From Microbulbifer variabilis ATCC 700307 (lineage in GTDB: Bacteria > Pseudomonadota > Gammaproteobacteria > Pseudomonadales > Cellvibrionaceae), in the NCBI RefSeq assembly GCF_000380565.1, contig NZ_AQYJ01000024.1, positions 62,001-126,000 of the forward strand: a stretch of 64,000 bases of DNA. Direction: 5' to 3'. Made by a program: the position numbers and the translations under genes. Positions 51,592-60,889 of the stretch are shown in pieces (the first letter of the stretch is position 1; every line of letters begins with the position of its first letter). The notes beneath the pieces are model-generated. The model saw only the letters and a list, made by a program, of their open reading frames with translations. It made no database searches and was not told the origin of the DNA.

Positions 51592-54213
51592 ATGCAAACC
51601 TATTTGCTAAGACCTTTGTCGCTGGCAATCGCTGTCGTACTTACGGCTCCAGGCGTCTTAGCCCAGGAGCAAAGCGAGCAGCCCCCGGCTGTCGATGACC
51701 GGGCGATGGAAGAGGTGATTACTACCGGTACACGCAAGGAGGGTGTCTCTCCCACAGAAACTCTGTCCCCAGTCGATGTGGTCGGTGGTGATAAACTGGC
51801 TGATCAGGCCAGTTTCGATCTGACAGAGTCTCTGGCAAAAATTGCCCCTTCCTTTAATACCCAGCGTTTCCCAATTGCGGATGGAACAGCATTTATTCGT
51901 CCGGTGACCCTGCGCAACTTATCTCCGGACCAGACACTGGTGCTGGTTAACGGTACACGTAGACACCGTTCAGCCCTTGTAAACTTACAACTTGCTCCGC
52001 TGGGAACGGTTAACCAAGGTGCTCAGGCTGTGGATTTTTCTACGCTGCCATCTATGGCCATAGAAAGGATAGAAGTACTGCGTGATGGCGCCTCGGCCCA
52101 ATATGGCTCTGACGCTATTGCCGGAGTAGTGAATATTATCTTAAAGGATGATGCAGAAGGTTTCGGCTTTTCTGCACAAACTGGTGAGTATTTTGAAGGA
52201 GATGGGGCTCGTAACAGCTTGGCGGCCAATGCAGGCTTTAATCTCTGGGATAAGGGCTTTGTCAATGGCACTGTGGAATATTCCAAGGCCGATAAAACCT
52301 GGCGCGGCGTCGCTCGTCCTGATGCCGAGTTTGTCGGATCTGTGGTTGGAGAGGACCTGGTGCCGCTCGACGGGCTTGGCCAGCGCTGGGGTGATCCAGA
52401 TGTGGAGACATTGAAATTTTTTGTAAACAGCGGCCTGGATATTAATGATGATGTCGAGCTGTACGGAAATTTTGGTTACTCAACCAACGAAACTATTTCA
52501 GACTTCTTCTATCGTGGCCCAGTACTTGACCCGGAACATCAATTTACCGCTCGCGGTACTTTACAGGTGGATATGCCCAGTGATCCTAATGACCCTGGAA
52601 GTGTCGACTATTTGCCAGATCCGGCACCACAGTCGTTGATTGATTACATTATCGGCCAGGGGTTAAACCCATCCGATTATTTGGTAGCCGATAATTCCAG
52701 CCCCAGTGGATATGTGTTGCGCAACCCCATCTACACCCAGTTCCCTGGCGGCTATAACCCCCAGTTCGGTGCAGAAATTCATGATATTTCCGCCGTGGTA
52801 GGTGCTCGAGGCGAAATGCAAAATGGACTGACCTGGGACCTGCGCGTGCGGGTTGCGGAGAATGAGGTGGAATATGTACTGAAAGATTCTATAAACCCTA
52901 GCCTCGGTTTATTGTCGCCCACCAGTTTCAAGCCGGGCACTCTTACCCAGGAAGAGTCCAGCCTTAATGCGGATTTTGTGAAACCTGTGGATTTGGCTTT
53001 TTTAGATTCGCCGCTTAACGTGGCCTTTGGTGCTGAGTGGAGAGAGGAAACCTATTCAATTGGCGCAGGTGATTCTGCTTCCACTGAAGTGGGCCCGACT
53101 GCGGCCCATTTTGGCGTCGGCTCGGATGGATTTCAGGGTTTCCCCACTGAGGCTGTCGGCAGTTACAGTAGTGAGAGTATTGCCGCCTATATTGACCTTG
53201 AAGCGGACGTAACTGATGCACTGACGCTAGGTACGGCACTACGCCTTGAAGAATATGATGAGTTTGGGTCTACCTCTGACTGGAAGATTTCAGCCCGCTA
53301 TGACATCAATGAGCGTTTCGCCCTAAGGGGTACTGTAAATACTGGTTTCCGCGCGCCTACTCCCGGACAGGTAAACACCCTGAATGTCACGACAACTGCT
53401 GATTCCAGCGGTAATCTGATTCCGAATGGAACATACCCGGTGAGTCACCCGGTTGCTATGGCATTGGGCGCTGCAGAGTTAAGTCCAGAGGAATCCACCA
53501 GCTTTACCTTGGGGGCGGTTTTTTCACCGTTCGATAACACCAGCGTTACTGTCGATTACTACAACATCGATATCGAGGATCGGCTGGCCTTGCGCAACAA
53601 TGCGATTGGTGATGCGGAAGTTGAACTCCTTCAGAGTGCGGGAGTTGAAAATGCGGCACTTCTGAGTGGTAGTAATGCGAACTATTTTGTCAACGCTTAT
53701 GACTCTGAAATTTCGGGTATCGACTTGGCAGTTACCAGTGATTTTGAGGTGGCTGGCAATTTGTTAGTGGTAGATTTACGCCATAATCATAACCAGCAGG
53801 AAGTGAGTAATGTTGCAGAAAACACCATCAATGCCTCCAGGGTTTTTGACCTGGAAAACCAGGTGCCCAGTGATCGCACCACACTAACGTTGGATTTTGA
53901 TACCGGAGATATATTCAGCGGTTATTTACGTCTGAATCGTTATAGCAGCTGGGAGTCAACAGGGGGGCTGTTTGGGCCGGGTGATGCTTCGGATACCTAT
54001 AGCTATGGCAGCGAGATACTGGTGGACCTGGAGGCAACCTTCACGCTCTATGAGAATTACAAAATTGCCATCGGTGGTGAGAATATCTTTGATGTACAGC
54101 CTGATGACGAACAGGATGGAACCCTGCAGTTTCTGGGCGTAGACCAGGCATTGACCTCGCCTTTTGGTTTCAACGGCGGCTTCTGGTATTTACGTGCTAG
54201 TGCAGAGTTCTAA
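51592..54213 (+). CDS. TonB-dependent receptor
   Basis: 873 residues. A signal peptide (about 1-24, ending LAQ) is followed by a TonB-box-like EEVITTG, the plug domain (LTESLAKIAPSFNTQRFPIADGTAFIRPVTLRNLSPDQTLVLVNGTRRHRSALVNL, RIEVLRDGASAQYGSDAIAGVVNIIL) and a 22-strand barrel ending FWYLRASAEF with terminal Phe. No neighbour gives the substrate. The Cellvibrionales have many receptors of this type for glycans or siderophores, and no Fur box was seen just upstream. A strong terminator follows. Confidence 0.95.
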   Translation: MQTYLLRPLSLAIAVVLTAPGVLAQEQSEQPPAVDDRAMEEVITTGTRKEGVSPTETLSPVDVVGGDKLADQASFDLTESLAKIAPSFNTQRFPIADGTAFIRPVTLRNLSPDQTLVLVNGTRRHRSALVNLQLAPLGTVNQGAQAVDFSTLPSMAIERIEVLRDGASAQYGSDAIAGVVNIILKDDAEGFGFSAQTGEYFEGDGARNSLAANAGFNLWDKGFVNGTVEYSKADKTWRGVARPDAEFVGSVVGEDLVPLDGLGQRWGDPDVETLKFFVNSGLDINDDVELYGNFGYSTNETISDFFYRGPVLDPEHQFTARGTLQVDMPSDPNDPGSVDYLPDPAPQSLIDYIIGQGLNPSDYLVADNSSPSGYVLRNPIYTQFPGGYNPQFGAEIHDISAVVGARGEMQNGLTWDLRVRVAENEVEYVLKDSINPSLGLLSPTSFKPGTLTQEESSLNADFVKPVDLAFLDSPLNVAFGAEWREETYSIGAGDSASTEVGPTAAHFGVGSDGFQGFPTEAVGSYSSESIAAYIDLEADVTDALTLGTALRLEEYDEFGSTSDWKISARYDINERFALRGTVNTGFRAPTPGQVNTLNVTTTADSSGNLIPNGTYPVSHPVAMALGAAELSPEESTSFTLGAVFSPFDNTSVTVDYYNIDIEDRLALRNNAIGDAEVELLQSAGVENAALLSGSNANYFVNAYDSEISGIDLAVTSDFEVAGNLLVVDLRHNHNQQEVSNVAENTINASRVFDLENQVPSDRTTLTLDFDTGDIFSGYLRLNRYSSWESTGGLFGPGDASDTYSYGSEILVDLEATFTLYENYKIAIGGENIFDVQPDDEQDGTLQFLGVDQALTSPFGFNGGFWYLRASAEF

Positions 54214-54284
54214 ACAGTGGAAGTAAATAGTCTTTGGCTACTTTATTTTGTTAAGAGCTATACGTCGTAAGAGGCCATTGAAAG

Positions 54285-54316
54285 AAATAAACCCGGCACT
54301 TTTGCCGGGTTTATTT
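54285..54316. terminator. Bidirectional terminator
   Basis: AAATAAACCCGGC and GCCGGGTTTATTT pair around an ACTTTT loop, between the rightward TonB receptor and the leftward GDPD gene. Confidence 0.9.
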
Positions 54317-54352
54317 GTATGGTATTACATGAACGACATACCAAATATTCTG

Positions 54353-55084
54353 TTAGCAAAGTGCGCTGCTGGCGAGAACTCGTGTGTTGAAATCCAGTAC
54401 TATCTGCGGTTCATCGGTGAAAACCCCGTCTACGCCTAGTGCGGCCAGCATTGCCAGGTCATTAGGGTTATTAACAGTAAAGACATAGTTTTTGAGTCCC
54501 CGCTGTCCGGCATCAGCCAGTAAATCTGCACTAATAAAATCCAGGTTAGTGTGTAGCGAATATGCTTGTAATGGCGCGGTACAGGCAGCTAAATCAAGGG
54601 GTACTCCACTAATTAACACCCCACGGCGTACTTCGGGTAATAGGCGCAGGCATTCATACAGCTGTCTGTGATCAAATGAGGAAATAATATATTGATCGAA
54701 TGTAGTGCCTTTTTCAGTGACAAAACGCCGTATTTCCTTTGCCAGTAAGGAAGCGCAATTGGGGCCTTTAATTTCAATATTTAACTGTGCGCTGCCGCCG
54801 ACCAGTTCCAGTACTTCCTGAAGTGATGGAATAGTATTGCCACAAGGGAGGGGTCTTTCTCTCAAATCCTCTGGGCGCATCTCAGTAATTAGCTCACTGC
54901 CCGGGATTAGGCGTCCCAGGCGCCGATCGTGCTTTACTAGAAGTTGGCCACCCACATTCCAGATATCAATTTCAATACCCCCGACTGCCATTTCCAGTGC
55001 GTGGCCAATAGCCTGCAAGGTATTCTCGCTGGCTCGCCGCTGGTAACCGCGGTGTGCAAAGCAGAAGAGAGTGCCTGGAGTCAT
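54353..55084 (-). CDS. Glycerophosphodiester phosphodiesterase family protein
   Basis: 243 residues from the ATG at 55084; a TTG at 55099 is an alternative. The TIM-barrel signature is present: CFAHRGYQRRASENTLQAIGHALEM (catalytic His and Arg, Glu), GGIEIDIWNV, LVKHDRRLGRL (second His), NIEIKG and FTDEP near the end. It has no signal peptide, so it is cytosolic. It hydrolyses glycerophosphodiesters such as glycerophosphocholine to glycerol-3-phosphate and an alcohol. It lies downstream of a flavin reductase on the same strand. Confidence 0.9.
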   Translation of the reverse strand: MTPGTLFCFAHRGYQRRASENTLQAIGHALEMAVGGIEIDIWNVGGQLLVKHDRRLGRLIPGSELITEMRPEDLRERPLPCGNTIPSLQEVLELVGGSAQLNIEIKGPNCASLLAKEIRRFVTEKGTTFDQYIISSFDHRQLYECLRLLPEVRRGVLISGVPLDLAACTAPLQAYSLHTNLDFISADLLADAGQRGLKNYVFTVNNPNDLAMLAALGVDGVFTDEPQIVLDFNTRVLASSALC

Positions 55085-55099
55085 TACCTTTGAGTCCAA

Positions 55100-55276
55100 T
55101 CAGTAAATTTTGAGAGCCTGCCACTAAATTATTACGAGGGGGTTATGCCGCCACCAAAGTTTATCGAGTCTATTGACCTGTTAGTATAAAAAAAAATTTT
55201 TTATAGCGCCAAGGTATGAAAAGAGGCCAAAGTAGCCCTCCGGAAAGTGCCTTGATAACTAAAAGCAAACAGATAA
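55100..55276. other. Short intergenic region with an AT palindrome
   Basis: TATAAAAAA and TTTTTTATA flank a few bases around 55185-55205. It is a T-rich hairpin between the flavin reductase stop and the GDPD start and may act as a weak terminator. Confidence 0.35.
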
Positions 55277-55789
55277 TTAATCGCCAGCCAAGGCGCGATA
55301 GCGGCCGCGATGAAAAACCAATGGTTCGCCGCCGGGGGCGGAAAACTCCAAAACTTCGCCCAAAAGGATGGTGTGATCGCCACCTTCGATACACTGCACA
55401 CGGCGGCAGTGGAAGTAAGCTGCGCACTCGTCCAGACGGGGAATGCCATTGGGTCCTTCATACCAGTGTACCTGGCCGAACTTGTCGGCCCCGCGGCCAG
55501 CAAACAGGTTGGAGACATGCTGCTGGTCTGCACGTAAAACATGCACTGCAAAGTGTTCGCGAGTGGTAAATGCTTCATAGCCAAGAGATTGCTTGTCAAT
55601 GCTCCAGAGTACCAACGCTGGATCCAGGGAGACAGAATTAAAGCTGTTTGCGGTCATTCCAGCAGGTTGGCCGTTAATATCCTGGGTAGTGATGACGGTG
55701 ACACCTGTGGCGAATTGACCCAAGGTATCGCGCAAAAGGCGGCTTTGTTGGGTAGATGGGGTGATGATGGGGCTTCTTTCTGTCGTCAT
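55277..55789 (-). CDS. Flavin reductase (FMN/FAD-binding split-barrel) protein
   Basis: 170 residues. LRDTLGQFATGVTVITTQDINGQPAGMTANSFNSVSLDPALVLWSIDKQSLGYEAF is the flavin-reductase-like FMN-binding signature, followed by FAVHVLRADQQHVSNLFAGRGADKF and HTILLGEVLEFSAPGGEPLVFHRGRYRALAGD. It resembles the NAD(P)H:flavin reductase component of two-component monooxygenases. No monooxygenase is adjacent in view, but the rubredoxin-reductase fusion lies 100 bases upstream on the same strand, so the pair may serve an electron-transfer or hydroxylase system. Confidence 0.93.
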   Translation of the reverse strand: MTTERSPIITPSTQQSRLLRDTLGQFATGVTVITTQDINGQPAGMTANSFNSVSLDPALVLWSIDKQSLGYEAFTTREHFAVHVLRADQQHVSNLFAGRGADKFGQVHWYEGPNGIPRLDECAAYFHCRRVQCIEGGDHTILLGEVLEFSAPGGEPLVFHRGRYRALAGD

Positions 55790-55888
55790 ACGGAGCTTGC
55801 TTGTACAAAATCTGTGCTAGCCGACCATTTTACGGCAAAAGCGTACTTATTGCGCGCTTTGCCTCCAATACTAGCGAAAGAAGCTCGG

Positions 55889-57511
55889 TTAATGGTTTGT
55901 GTGTGGAGGGCCGTCCATGATTGGCACGCATTCTTCACAGAGGCGGTCACGCGCTGAGATTGAGGAGCCGGTCAGAGCAAAACCACGTAGCTTGCCTGAC
56001 GGATCACGATACTCGGCACGCACACCTTCAGAGTCTTCGAAAACTTGCCAGCGGCCTTCAGTATTGGGTTGGGGAGGGCACACAGTGGTGGGGTGCAAGG
56101 TGGTTTTTACTGCAACCGGAATGGCGCCGTAGTTCACGGGAGTCGCTTCGCCGCTCAAGGTTTTTGCCAAGGCGCGGGCACAGGCTATGAGAGGTGCCAC
56201 AAAAAAAAGTTGGTGGCCGTCCACCTCGGCACAATCACCGAGTGCAAAGATATATTTATTACTGGTCTGAAGGTGTCGACTGACGCTAATACCGCGTTCG
56301 ACCGCGAGTCCAGCGGTTTCTGCCAACCTTATATTTGCCTTCAAGCCCAGTGCCGCCAGGGCGATATCCCCCTGAATTGTTTCGCCGTTAACGAGTTGGG
56401 CTTCCAGCCCCCCGGAAGTACGCTTGAGGGCTTGAACAGATGAGCCAAAGTGGAAGCGTACCCCGTGCTTTTCCAATGCCCTCTGCAGGTCACGTCCAGC
56501 TTGTTCCGGCAGCAGTCTCCCAAGAGGCCAGTTAAGTGGTTCTACTACCTCTACGGCAAAGCCAGCCTGCACCAAGTCGTTAGCAAATTCGCATCCGATT
56601 AGCCCAGCACCGATAAGAATCACCCGCCTATGGCCCACCAAGGCTGTGCGGAAACGATGATAATCTCCCAGGTTATTGATACGGAACAAGTGTGATTGGG
56701 CGTCACCTTCGATGTGGGGAATAGGAGGGCAGCAGGCACCGGTGGCTAATACCAGCCGGTCATAGTGTATTTCTGATATATGCTCGCCAGTCTCCTGGTG
56801 GAGAGTAAGTGTTTTGTCTTTTGGGTTGATTTCGGAAACCCGGGTGTGCACAAGAATTTCCGCATCTAGTTCTCTGGCCATCTCCTCAGCGCTTATTTGG
56901 CTCAGTTGCTGGGCGGTTTTGCCGTGAGATAGGGAGGCAGATAGAAGGGGCTTGGAGTAGAAGGCGCCATCATCTGCAGTAATCATCAGCATGGGAGTGT
57001 GGTTGTCCAGCTTGCGAAATTCCCGCGCCAAATTATATCCGGCAAGCCCTGTGCCGAGGATTACCAGAGGCTCTCCCGTATTCGTGATTGGTTTTGCTGA
57101 GCTGATCACCACTGATACAGAGGAGACCAACACCATGTCAAATTCTTCTTTACTGACTCCGCATTGGGGGCAGCTCCAGTCTTCAGGAATATCCTCCCAG
57201 CGGGTACCGGCGGTGATTCCCTCTTCAGGACAACCCTTGGATTCATCGTATACCCAACCACATACCATGCACTCCCAGATACGGTAGGTGGCTGTAGATG
57301 TTGATGGTGAAATGTTACTAGGGCGGGTGATACCTGTAGAGACTTCGCGCATTGCAAACTGGCTTTTGCTGGCACCGCATTCCGGGCAGCACCAGTCTTC
57401 AGGTATCTCCTCCCAGCGTGTGCCTGGCGCTATGTTGTCCTCGGGCCAGCCCTTAGCTTCATCATAGATCCAGCCACAGTTTTGGCATTCCCATACGCGA
57501 TATTCAGACAT
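55889..57511 (-). CDS. Rubredoxin-rubredoxin-NAD(P)H reductase fusion protein
   Basis: 540 residues with two complete rubredoxin domains at the N-terminus. Rubredoxin 1 has Cys9, Cys12, Cys42 and Cys45 ([19 protein letters not shown]); rubredoxin 2 has Cys81, Cys84, Cys114 and Cys117 ([18 protein letters not shown]). The rest is a pyridine-nucleotide-disulfide-family reductase: [16 protein letters not shown] binds [20 protein letters not shown] binds NAD(P)H, and [12 protein letters not shown] closes the flavin site. It joins the AlkG-type double rubredoxin and AlkT-type reductase in one chain, which would pass electrons from NADH to a rubredoxin-dependent oxygenase. No AlkB is adjacent in the window. 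A flavin reductase follows on the strand. Confidence 0.94.
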   Translation of the reverse strand: MSEYRVWECQNCGWIYDEAKGWPEDNIAPGTRWEEIPEDWCCPECGASKSQFAMREVSTGITRPSNISPSTSTATYRIWECMVCGWVYDESKGCPEEGITAGTRWEDIPEDWSCPQCGVSKEEFDMVLVSSVSVVISSAKPITNTGEPLVILGTGLAGYNLAREFRKLDNHTPMLMITADDGAFYSKPLLSASLSHGKTAQQLSQISAEEMARELDAEILVHTRVSEINPKDKTLTLHQETGEHISEIHYDRLVLATGACCPPIPHIEGDAQSHLFRINNLGDYHRFRTALVGHRRVILIGAGLIGCEFANDLVQAGFAVEVVEPLNWPLGRLLPEQAGRDLQRALEKHGVRFHFGSSVQALKRTSGGLEAQLVNGETIQGDIALAALGLKANIRLAETAGLAVERGISVSRHLQTSNKYIFALGDCAEVDGHQLFFVAPLIACARALAKTLSGEATPVNYGAIPVAVKTTLHPTTVCPPQPNTEGRWQVFEDSEGVRAEYRDPSGKLRGFALTGSSISARDRLCEECVPIMDGPPHTNH

Positions 57512-57610
57512 AACGCTTCCCTGCTCGAGCCTGGGCCCCGGCTATGGAAGGACACCGGGGCTGAAATTTTTTATAGGAGCAAATATAAGGGAGTTCGGCA
57601 GGGAGTGCTG

Positions 57611-58267
57611 CTATTCGTTATTGCGTTTGGCTATTTTGGCTAGGGCGTTTTGGTAGGTGTCGGCAATTTCCCCCGGGTGGCTGATAGAGACGCCGAGATC
57701 GTGTACCAGGCCGTCTTCCAGGCCATAAACCCACCCGTTAACGGAGAGTTGCTGCCCTACGCGCCAAGCATCTCTCACTATGGTGGTCTGGCAGATATGG
57801 ATTACCTGCTCCAGTACATTGAGCTCACACAATAGGTCTGTGCGCTGTTGTTGCTGGAAAAGGTCAATCAGGGTGTGATGCTTGTCGCGTACATCCTGGA
57901 TATGGCGCAGCCAATTGTCGATCAGGCCGAGTTGCTCATTGTGCAGTGCGGCTTGGACTCCACCGCAGCCATAGTGACCGCACACAATAATATGCTTCAC
58001 CTTTAAGATTTCTACCGCGTACTGCAACACTGACAGGCAGTTGAGGTCTGTATGCACCACCACGTTGGCGACATTACGATGTACAAACAACTCCCCAGGT
58101 AATAAACCCACAATTTCATTAGCGGGTACGCGGCTGTCAGCACAGCCTATCCATAAATATTCTGGGGTTTGTTGTTTCGATAGCTTGAGAAAGAAGTCCG
58201 GATTTTCCTCACGGGTAGCCTCGGACCATTGCTGGTTATTTTTCAGTAGATGATTAAGCGGGTGCAA
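57611..58267 (-). CDS. can: Beta-carbonic anhydrase
   Basis: 218 residues. Zinc site: WIGCADSRVPANE (Cys and Asp), IIVCGHYGCGGVQAAL (His and Cys). The pocket segments FVHRNVANVV and SVLQYAVEILKVKHI fit the E. coli Can type (220 residues). It interconverts CO2 and bicarbonate in the cytosol. It is the upstream gene of a leftward run that continues with the rubredoxin fusion, though 100 bases separate them, so co-transcription is uncertain. Confidence 0.96.
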   Translation of the reverse strand: MHPLNHLLKNNQQWSEATREENPDFFLKLSKQQTPEYLWIGCADSRVPANEIVGLLPGELFVHRNVANVVVHTDLNCLSVLQYAVEILKVKHIIVCGHYGCGGVQAALHNEQLGLIDNWLRHIQDVRDKHHTLIDLFQQQQRTDLLCELNVLEQVIHICQTTIVRDAWRVGQQLSVNGWVYGLEDGLVHDLGVSISHPGEIADTYQNALAKIAKRNNE

Positions 58268-58425
58268 TGCAGTTGTATCCTAATGTGACCAGGTGGACAT
58301 TATGGTTGCAGGATAGCGGCTTTGTTCGCGCGGGCCAAGGGGTGTTGGTCTAACCTAGATTATGACCAATATCTTGAGCTTGGTCTAAGTGTTCTAGATC
58401 CAGGTCGAAAAAGGGAGAATAAATA

Positions 58426-58641
58426 ATGGCAAGAAAAAAAAGTTCTGGACCCGGCAGGCGGAGAGGTTCCTCGCTGCGTTCCGGATTTATGGATCGCCAC
58501 CGATTGAGAATGCGCCAGTTACTGGCTAGACGTGCCCGCCTACGCAACGCCTTATCCCGCCATACTGATGGAGGTGAGATCGAGCGGGAACCTGTTCCTG
58601 AGGGCTTCAGTATTAAGGAGATTGAGGAGGAGTCTTGCTAG
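58426..58641 (+). CDS. Small basic Arg-rich protein of unknown function
   Basis: 71 residues. The N-terminal 50 are strongly basic (ARKKSSGPGRRRGSS, RHRLRMRQLLARRARLRNALSRH), then the last 20 are acidic (EIEREPVPEGFSIKEIEEES). AGGGAGA lies about eight bases before the ATG. The charge pattern suggests nucleic-acid or ribosome binding, but no family was recognised. A reading frame of this kind in an intergenic place could be chance; the good ribosome site and ordered charge argue against that. Confidence 0.55.
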   Translation: MARKKSSGPGRRRGSSLRSGFMDRHRLRMRQLLARRARLRNALSRHTDGGEIEREPVPEGFSIKEIEEESC

Positions 58642-58825
58642 AAGAAGTTTGATAACGCATTTTTAAGCTATAGGTGTTATCAAGTGCCATCAGAACTTGA
58701 GCTGGTCAATAGCCGTGGAAAACTTACCAAGTCGCCAAACTATTAAAAATCTGTTTTTATTATGGGAATATTAAAGGTATGGCGTAAAGTGTAATTTTGC
58801 GCAGAGAGCTGAAAGAGTAGTATTA

Positions 58826-59335
58826 ATGGAGTTTGTAAAATCTGAGGAAAAGGCATCCGTGCGAGTTGCGATGGCGGATTATAGAGACAGTCGCAACGGT
58901 GCAGATATTCTCGCTTTGATGGATGAGTATTCCCGCCACCCCTTTGGGGGAGGAGAACCCCTGCCTGAACAGTGCCGCAATCAACTGCTGCCCAAGCTGG
59001 CGGAGTTTCCAGGAGCTTTTACAGTATTGGCCTACAGCAATGAAAAAGCGTTAGGCCTGATTAATTGCTTTACTGGTTTTTCCACTTTTTCTTGCCAGCC
59101 CCTAATCAATATTCACGATGTTATCGTCAGCGAGCAGGCTCGAGGTTACGGAGTGTGTGCCGCTATGATGGAGTTTGTAGTGAGAGAGGCAAAAAAAAGA
59201 GGATGCTGCAAGCTAACAATGGAAGTTCTAGAGAAAAACCTTGCGGCCAAGAATGCCTACCGTAAGGTGGGGTTTAAACCTTATACCCTAGATGAGGAGT
59301 TCGGTCAGGCAGAGTTCTGGCAAAGATACCTGTAG
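58826..59335 (+). CDS. GNAT-family acetyltransferase
   Basis: 169 residues. VIVSEQARGYGVCAAMMEFVVREAKKRGCCKLTMEVLEKNLAAKNAYRKVGFKPY is the acetyl-CoA loop and C-terminal alpha-beta unit. The N-terminal part (MADYRDSRNGADILALMDEYSRHPFGGGEPLP) is short. The first ATG at 58826 is kept, although an ATG 15 codons on could be used. The substrate is unknown. It converges with the MFS gene, with 110 bases between. Confidence 0.84.
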   Translation: MEFVKSEEKASVRVAMADYRDSRNGADILALMDEYSRHPFGGGEPLPEQCRNQLLPKLAEFPGAFTVLAYSNEKALGLINCFTGFSTFSCQPLINIHDVIVSEQARGYGVCAAMMEFVVREAKKRGCCKLTMEVLEKNLAAKNAYRKVGFKPYTLDEEFGQAEFWQRYL

Positions 59336-59444
59336 CATTTTGGGGCTGGTATTACTATCAACCCCTACCTCCTTTTCAGGCCTCTGCGGCAATAAGGCCC
59401 GAACTGACTTTGCGCTGGTTGTGTTATTGAAGATAAATCATGGG

Positions 59445-60644
59445 CTAGACCTCCAAACTCGCTTGCTTTTCTTTTCCTTTTTTAGCACGAAAAAGTGCGA
59501 ATAACGCGCACACAGCAATCAGCCCCACACTGAGGAGCATCCCTAAAAGAGGTTGTTGGGGGTGCTCCTCATATAGCCAGCCTCCCAGCGCGAACCCAAT
59601 GGTATATCCACCGGTGTGCATTAGAGCTAAAAGTCCAAAGAGCCTGCCTCCACGTTGCCGGGATTGACTTAATAGTGCGCTGTAACCCGGCACCAGGAAA
59701 GCAATACCGACAACAAAGGCAAGTAACCCAAAAAATGCGAGAAGGCTCCCCAGGGTGGAGGAGAGAAAAATACTACCAGTGCACAGCGATGTGACCCCCA
59801 GCATAAAGCTCAACTGTGGTGCTTTGAGCCTGCGCACTAACCCCACTTGAACCAGAAAACCGCAGATTGCCACAGTAGCCAACAACACAGCGGTAGCAGA
59901 GGAGGCTCCCAAGGCGCTCAGGCCGTATAAATCTTTAAGCGCGGGCCCCATTATTACCTGAAGCTGGCCGACGCTGACTGTGCCGAGTAATGCTGTGGCA
60001 AATAAAGCCAGCGATCCCGGCGGCAAGGCTGCTTTCTCACCGGAACTAGGTTGGGATTTATTTGTGGTGGGGGGTAGGCTCAGGGTCAAATACAGAGCTG
60101 TGAGAGGTAGCAGAACAAGCCAAGCCATGGGCCACAAGTCGCCTGCCAGCAGCGCGGGTAAGGCCAGTAGCGGCCCAAGCCCTCGCCCCAGGTTCGCTGC
60201 CGCACTTAAACCTGAGAGTATCGACAAACGTTTTTCTGGTTCCCCCAATTCAACGGCCCAGGCTTGGCAGCATGGGTAAATAGCGGCGGCATTTAACCCG
60301 TAAATGATCCGGCTAATCGCCAGAGCAAACAATGCGCTACCTTCGCTGATAAGCCCCTGTGCCAGTGCAATTAGCAGTGCCACAAAGAGGCACTGAGCGA
60401 ATAGGGCGCCAGTCAGTCCCGCGAGCAATACAGGCTTGCGACCAATCCTATCCCCGAGTTCCCCCCATAGTGGCCCGGCCACCATCAGGCATAGAGTACC
60501 CAGTGCCACAAGGCCACCGATACTGGCCAAACTTAAGCCGCAACGCTCAACGATCAGTGGGATTTGGGTAAGCAGCACGACCTGAGCTGCTCCCTGGCTG
60601 GCTACTATCCAGTGGATTTTTTTCTGGTGAGGGGATCGCCGCAT
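59445..60644 (-). CDS. MFS transporter, probable siderophore exporter
   Basis: 399 residues with 12 transmembrane helices and a GDRIGRKPVLLAG motif-A loop between helices 2 and 3 (ELGDRIGRKP). It belongs to the drug/siderophore-type major facilitator group. It is divergent from iucA with a shared promoter region of about 250 bases containing a Fur-box-like dyad (60769-60789). Aerobactin loci of enterobacteria also carry an MFS gene (shiF) next to iucA, so export of the aerobactin-type product is inferred. Confidence 0.87.
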   Translation of the reverse strand: MRRSPHQKKIHWIVASQGAAQVVLLTQIPLIVERCGLSLASIGGLVALGTLCLMVAGPLWGELGDRIGRKPVLLAGLTGALFAQCLFVALLIALAQGLISEGSALFALAISRIIYGLNAAAIYPCCQAWAVELGEPEKRLSILSGLSAAANLGRGLGPLLALPALLAGDLWPMAWLVLLPLTALYLTLSLPPTTNKSQPSSGEKAALPPGSLALFATALLGTVSVGQLQVIMGPALKDLYGLSALGASSATAVLLATVAICGFLVQVGLVRRLKAPQLSFMLGVTSLCTGSIFLSSTLGSLLAFFGLLAFVVGIAFLVPGYSALLSQSRQRGGRLFGLLALMHTGGYTIGFALGGWLYEEHPQQPLLGMLLSVGLIAVCALFALFRAKKGKEKQASLEV

Positions 60645-60768
60645 TGGGTACTCCGCGGATTAAATGAAAACAGCTAAACGGACGCCCGCTTCTGTGCAGA
60701 AATTCTCATCCGAATCATTTTTTCAATAAAAAGCTTGAATAACGGAAATTTTACCTGCATGATTTTCT

Positions 60769-60789
60769 AAATACAAATCATTCGCATTT
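60769..60789. promoter_or_regulatory. Candidate Fur box in the iuc divergent promoter
   Basis: A 21-base dyad whose minus-strand reading starts AAATG-CG-AAT and ends ATT...ATTT. It agrees with the AAATGATAATNATTATCATTT Fur consensus at 15 of 20 scored positions by eye. It sits between the MFS exporter and iucA, as expected for iron-repressed siderophore genes. A second, weaker half-site is near 60703-60722. Confidence 0.6.
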
Positions 60790-60889
60790 AGTATTTTCTC
60801 AGTTAAGAACCCCATTTATGAACGATCCCCAACCCGGTTCGGTTCAGTATGACCGCACTGTTGGCATGGTTGGTACTCAAGAGATATTT

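Noticed and set aside
55216-55569. Rightward frame of 117 codons
   Set aside because: It overlaps the flavin reductase on the opposite strand and is rich in Arg, Gly and Pro, typical of a shadow frame.
60703-60722. Second Fur-like site near the MFS start
   Set aside because: Only the ATCATTT half matches the consensus; the other half is at chance level.
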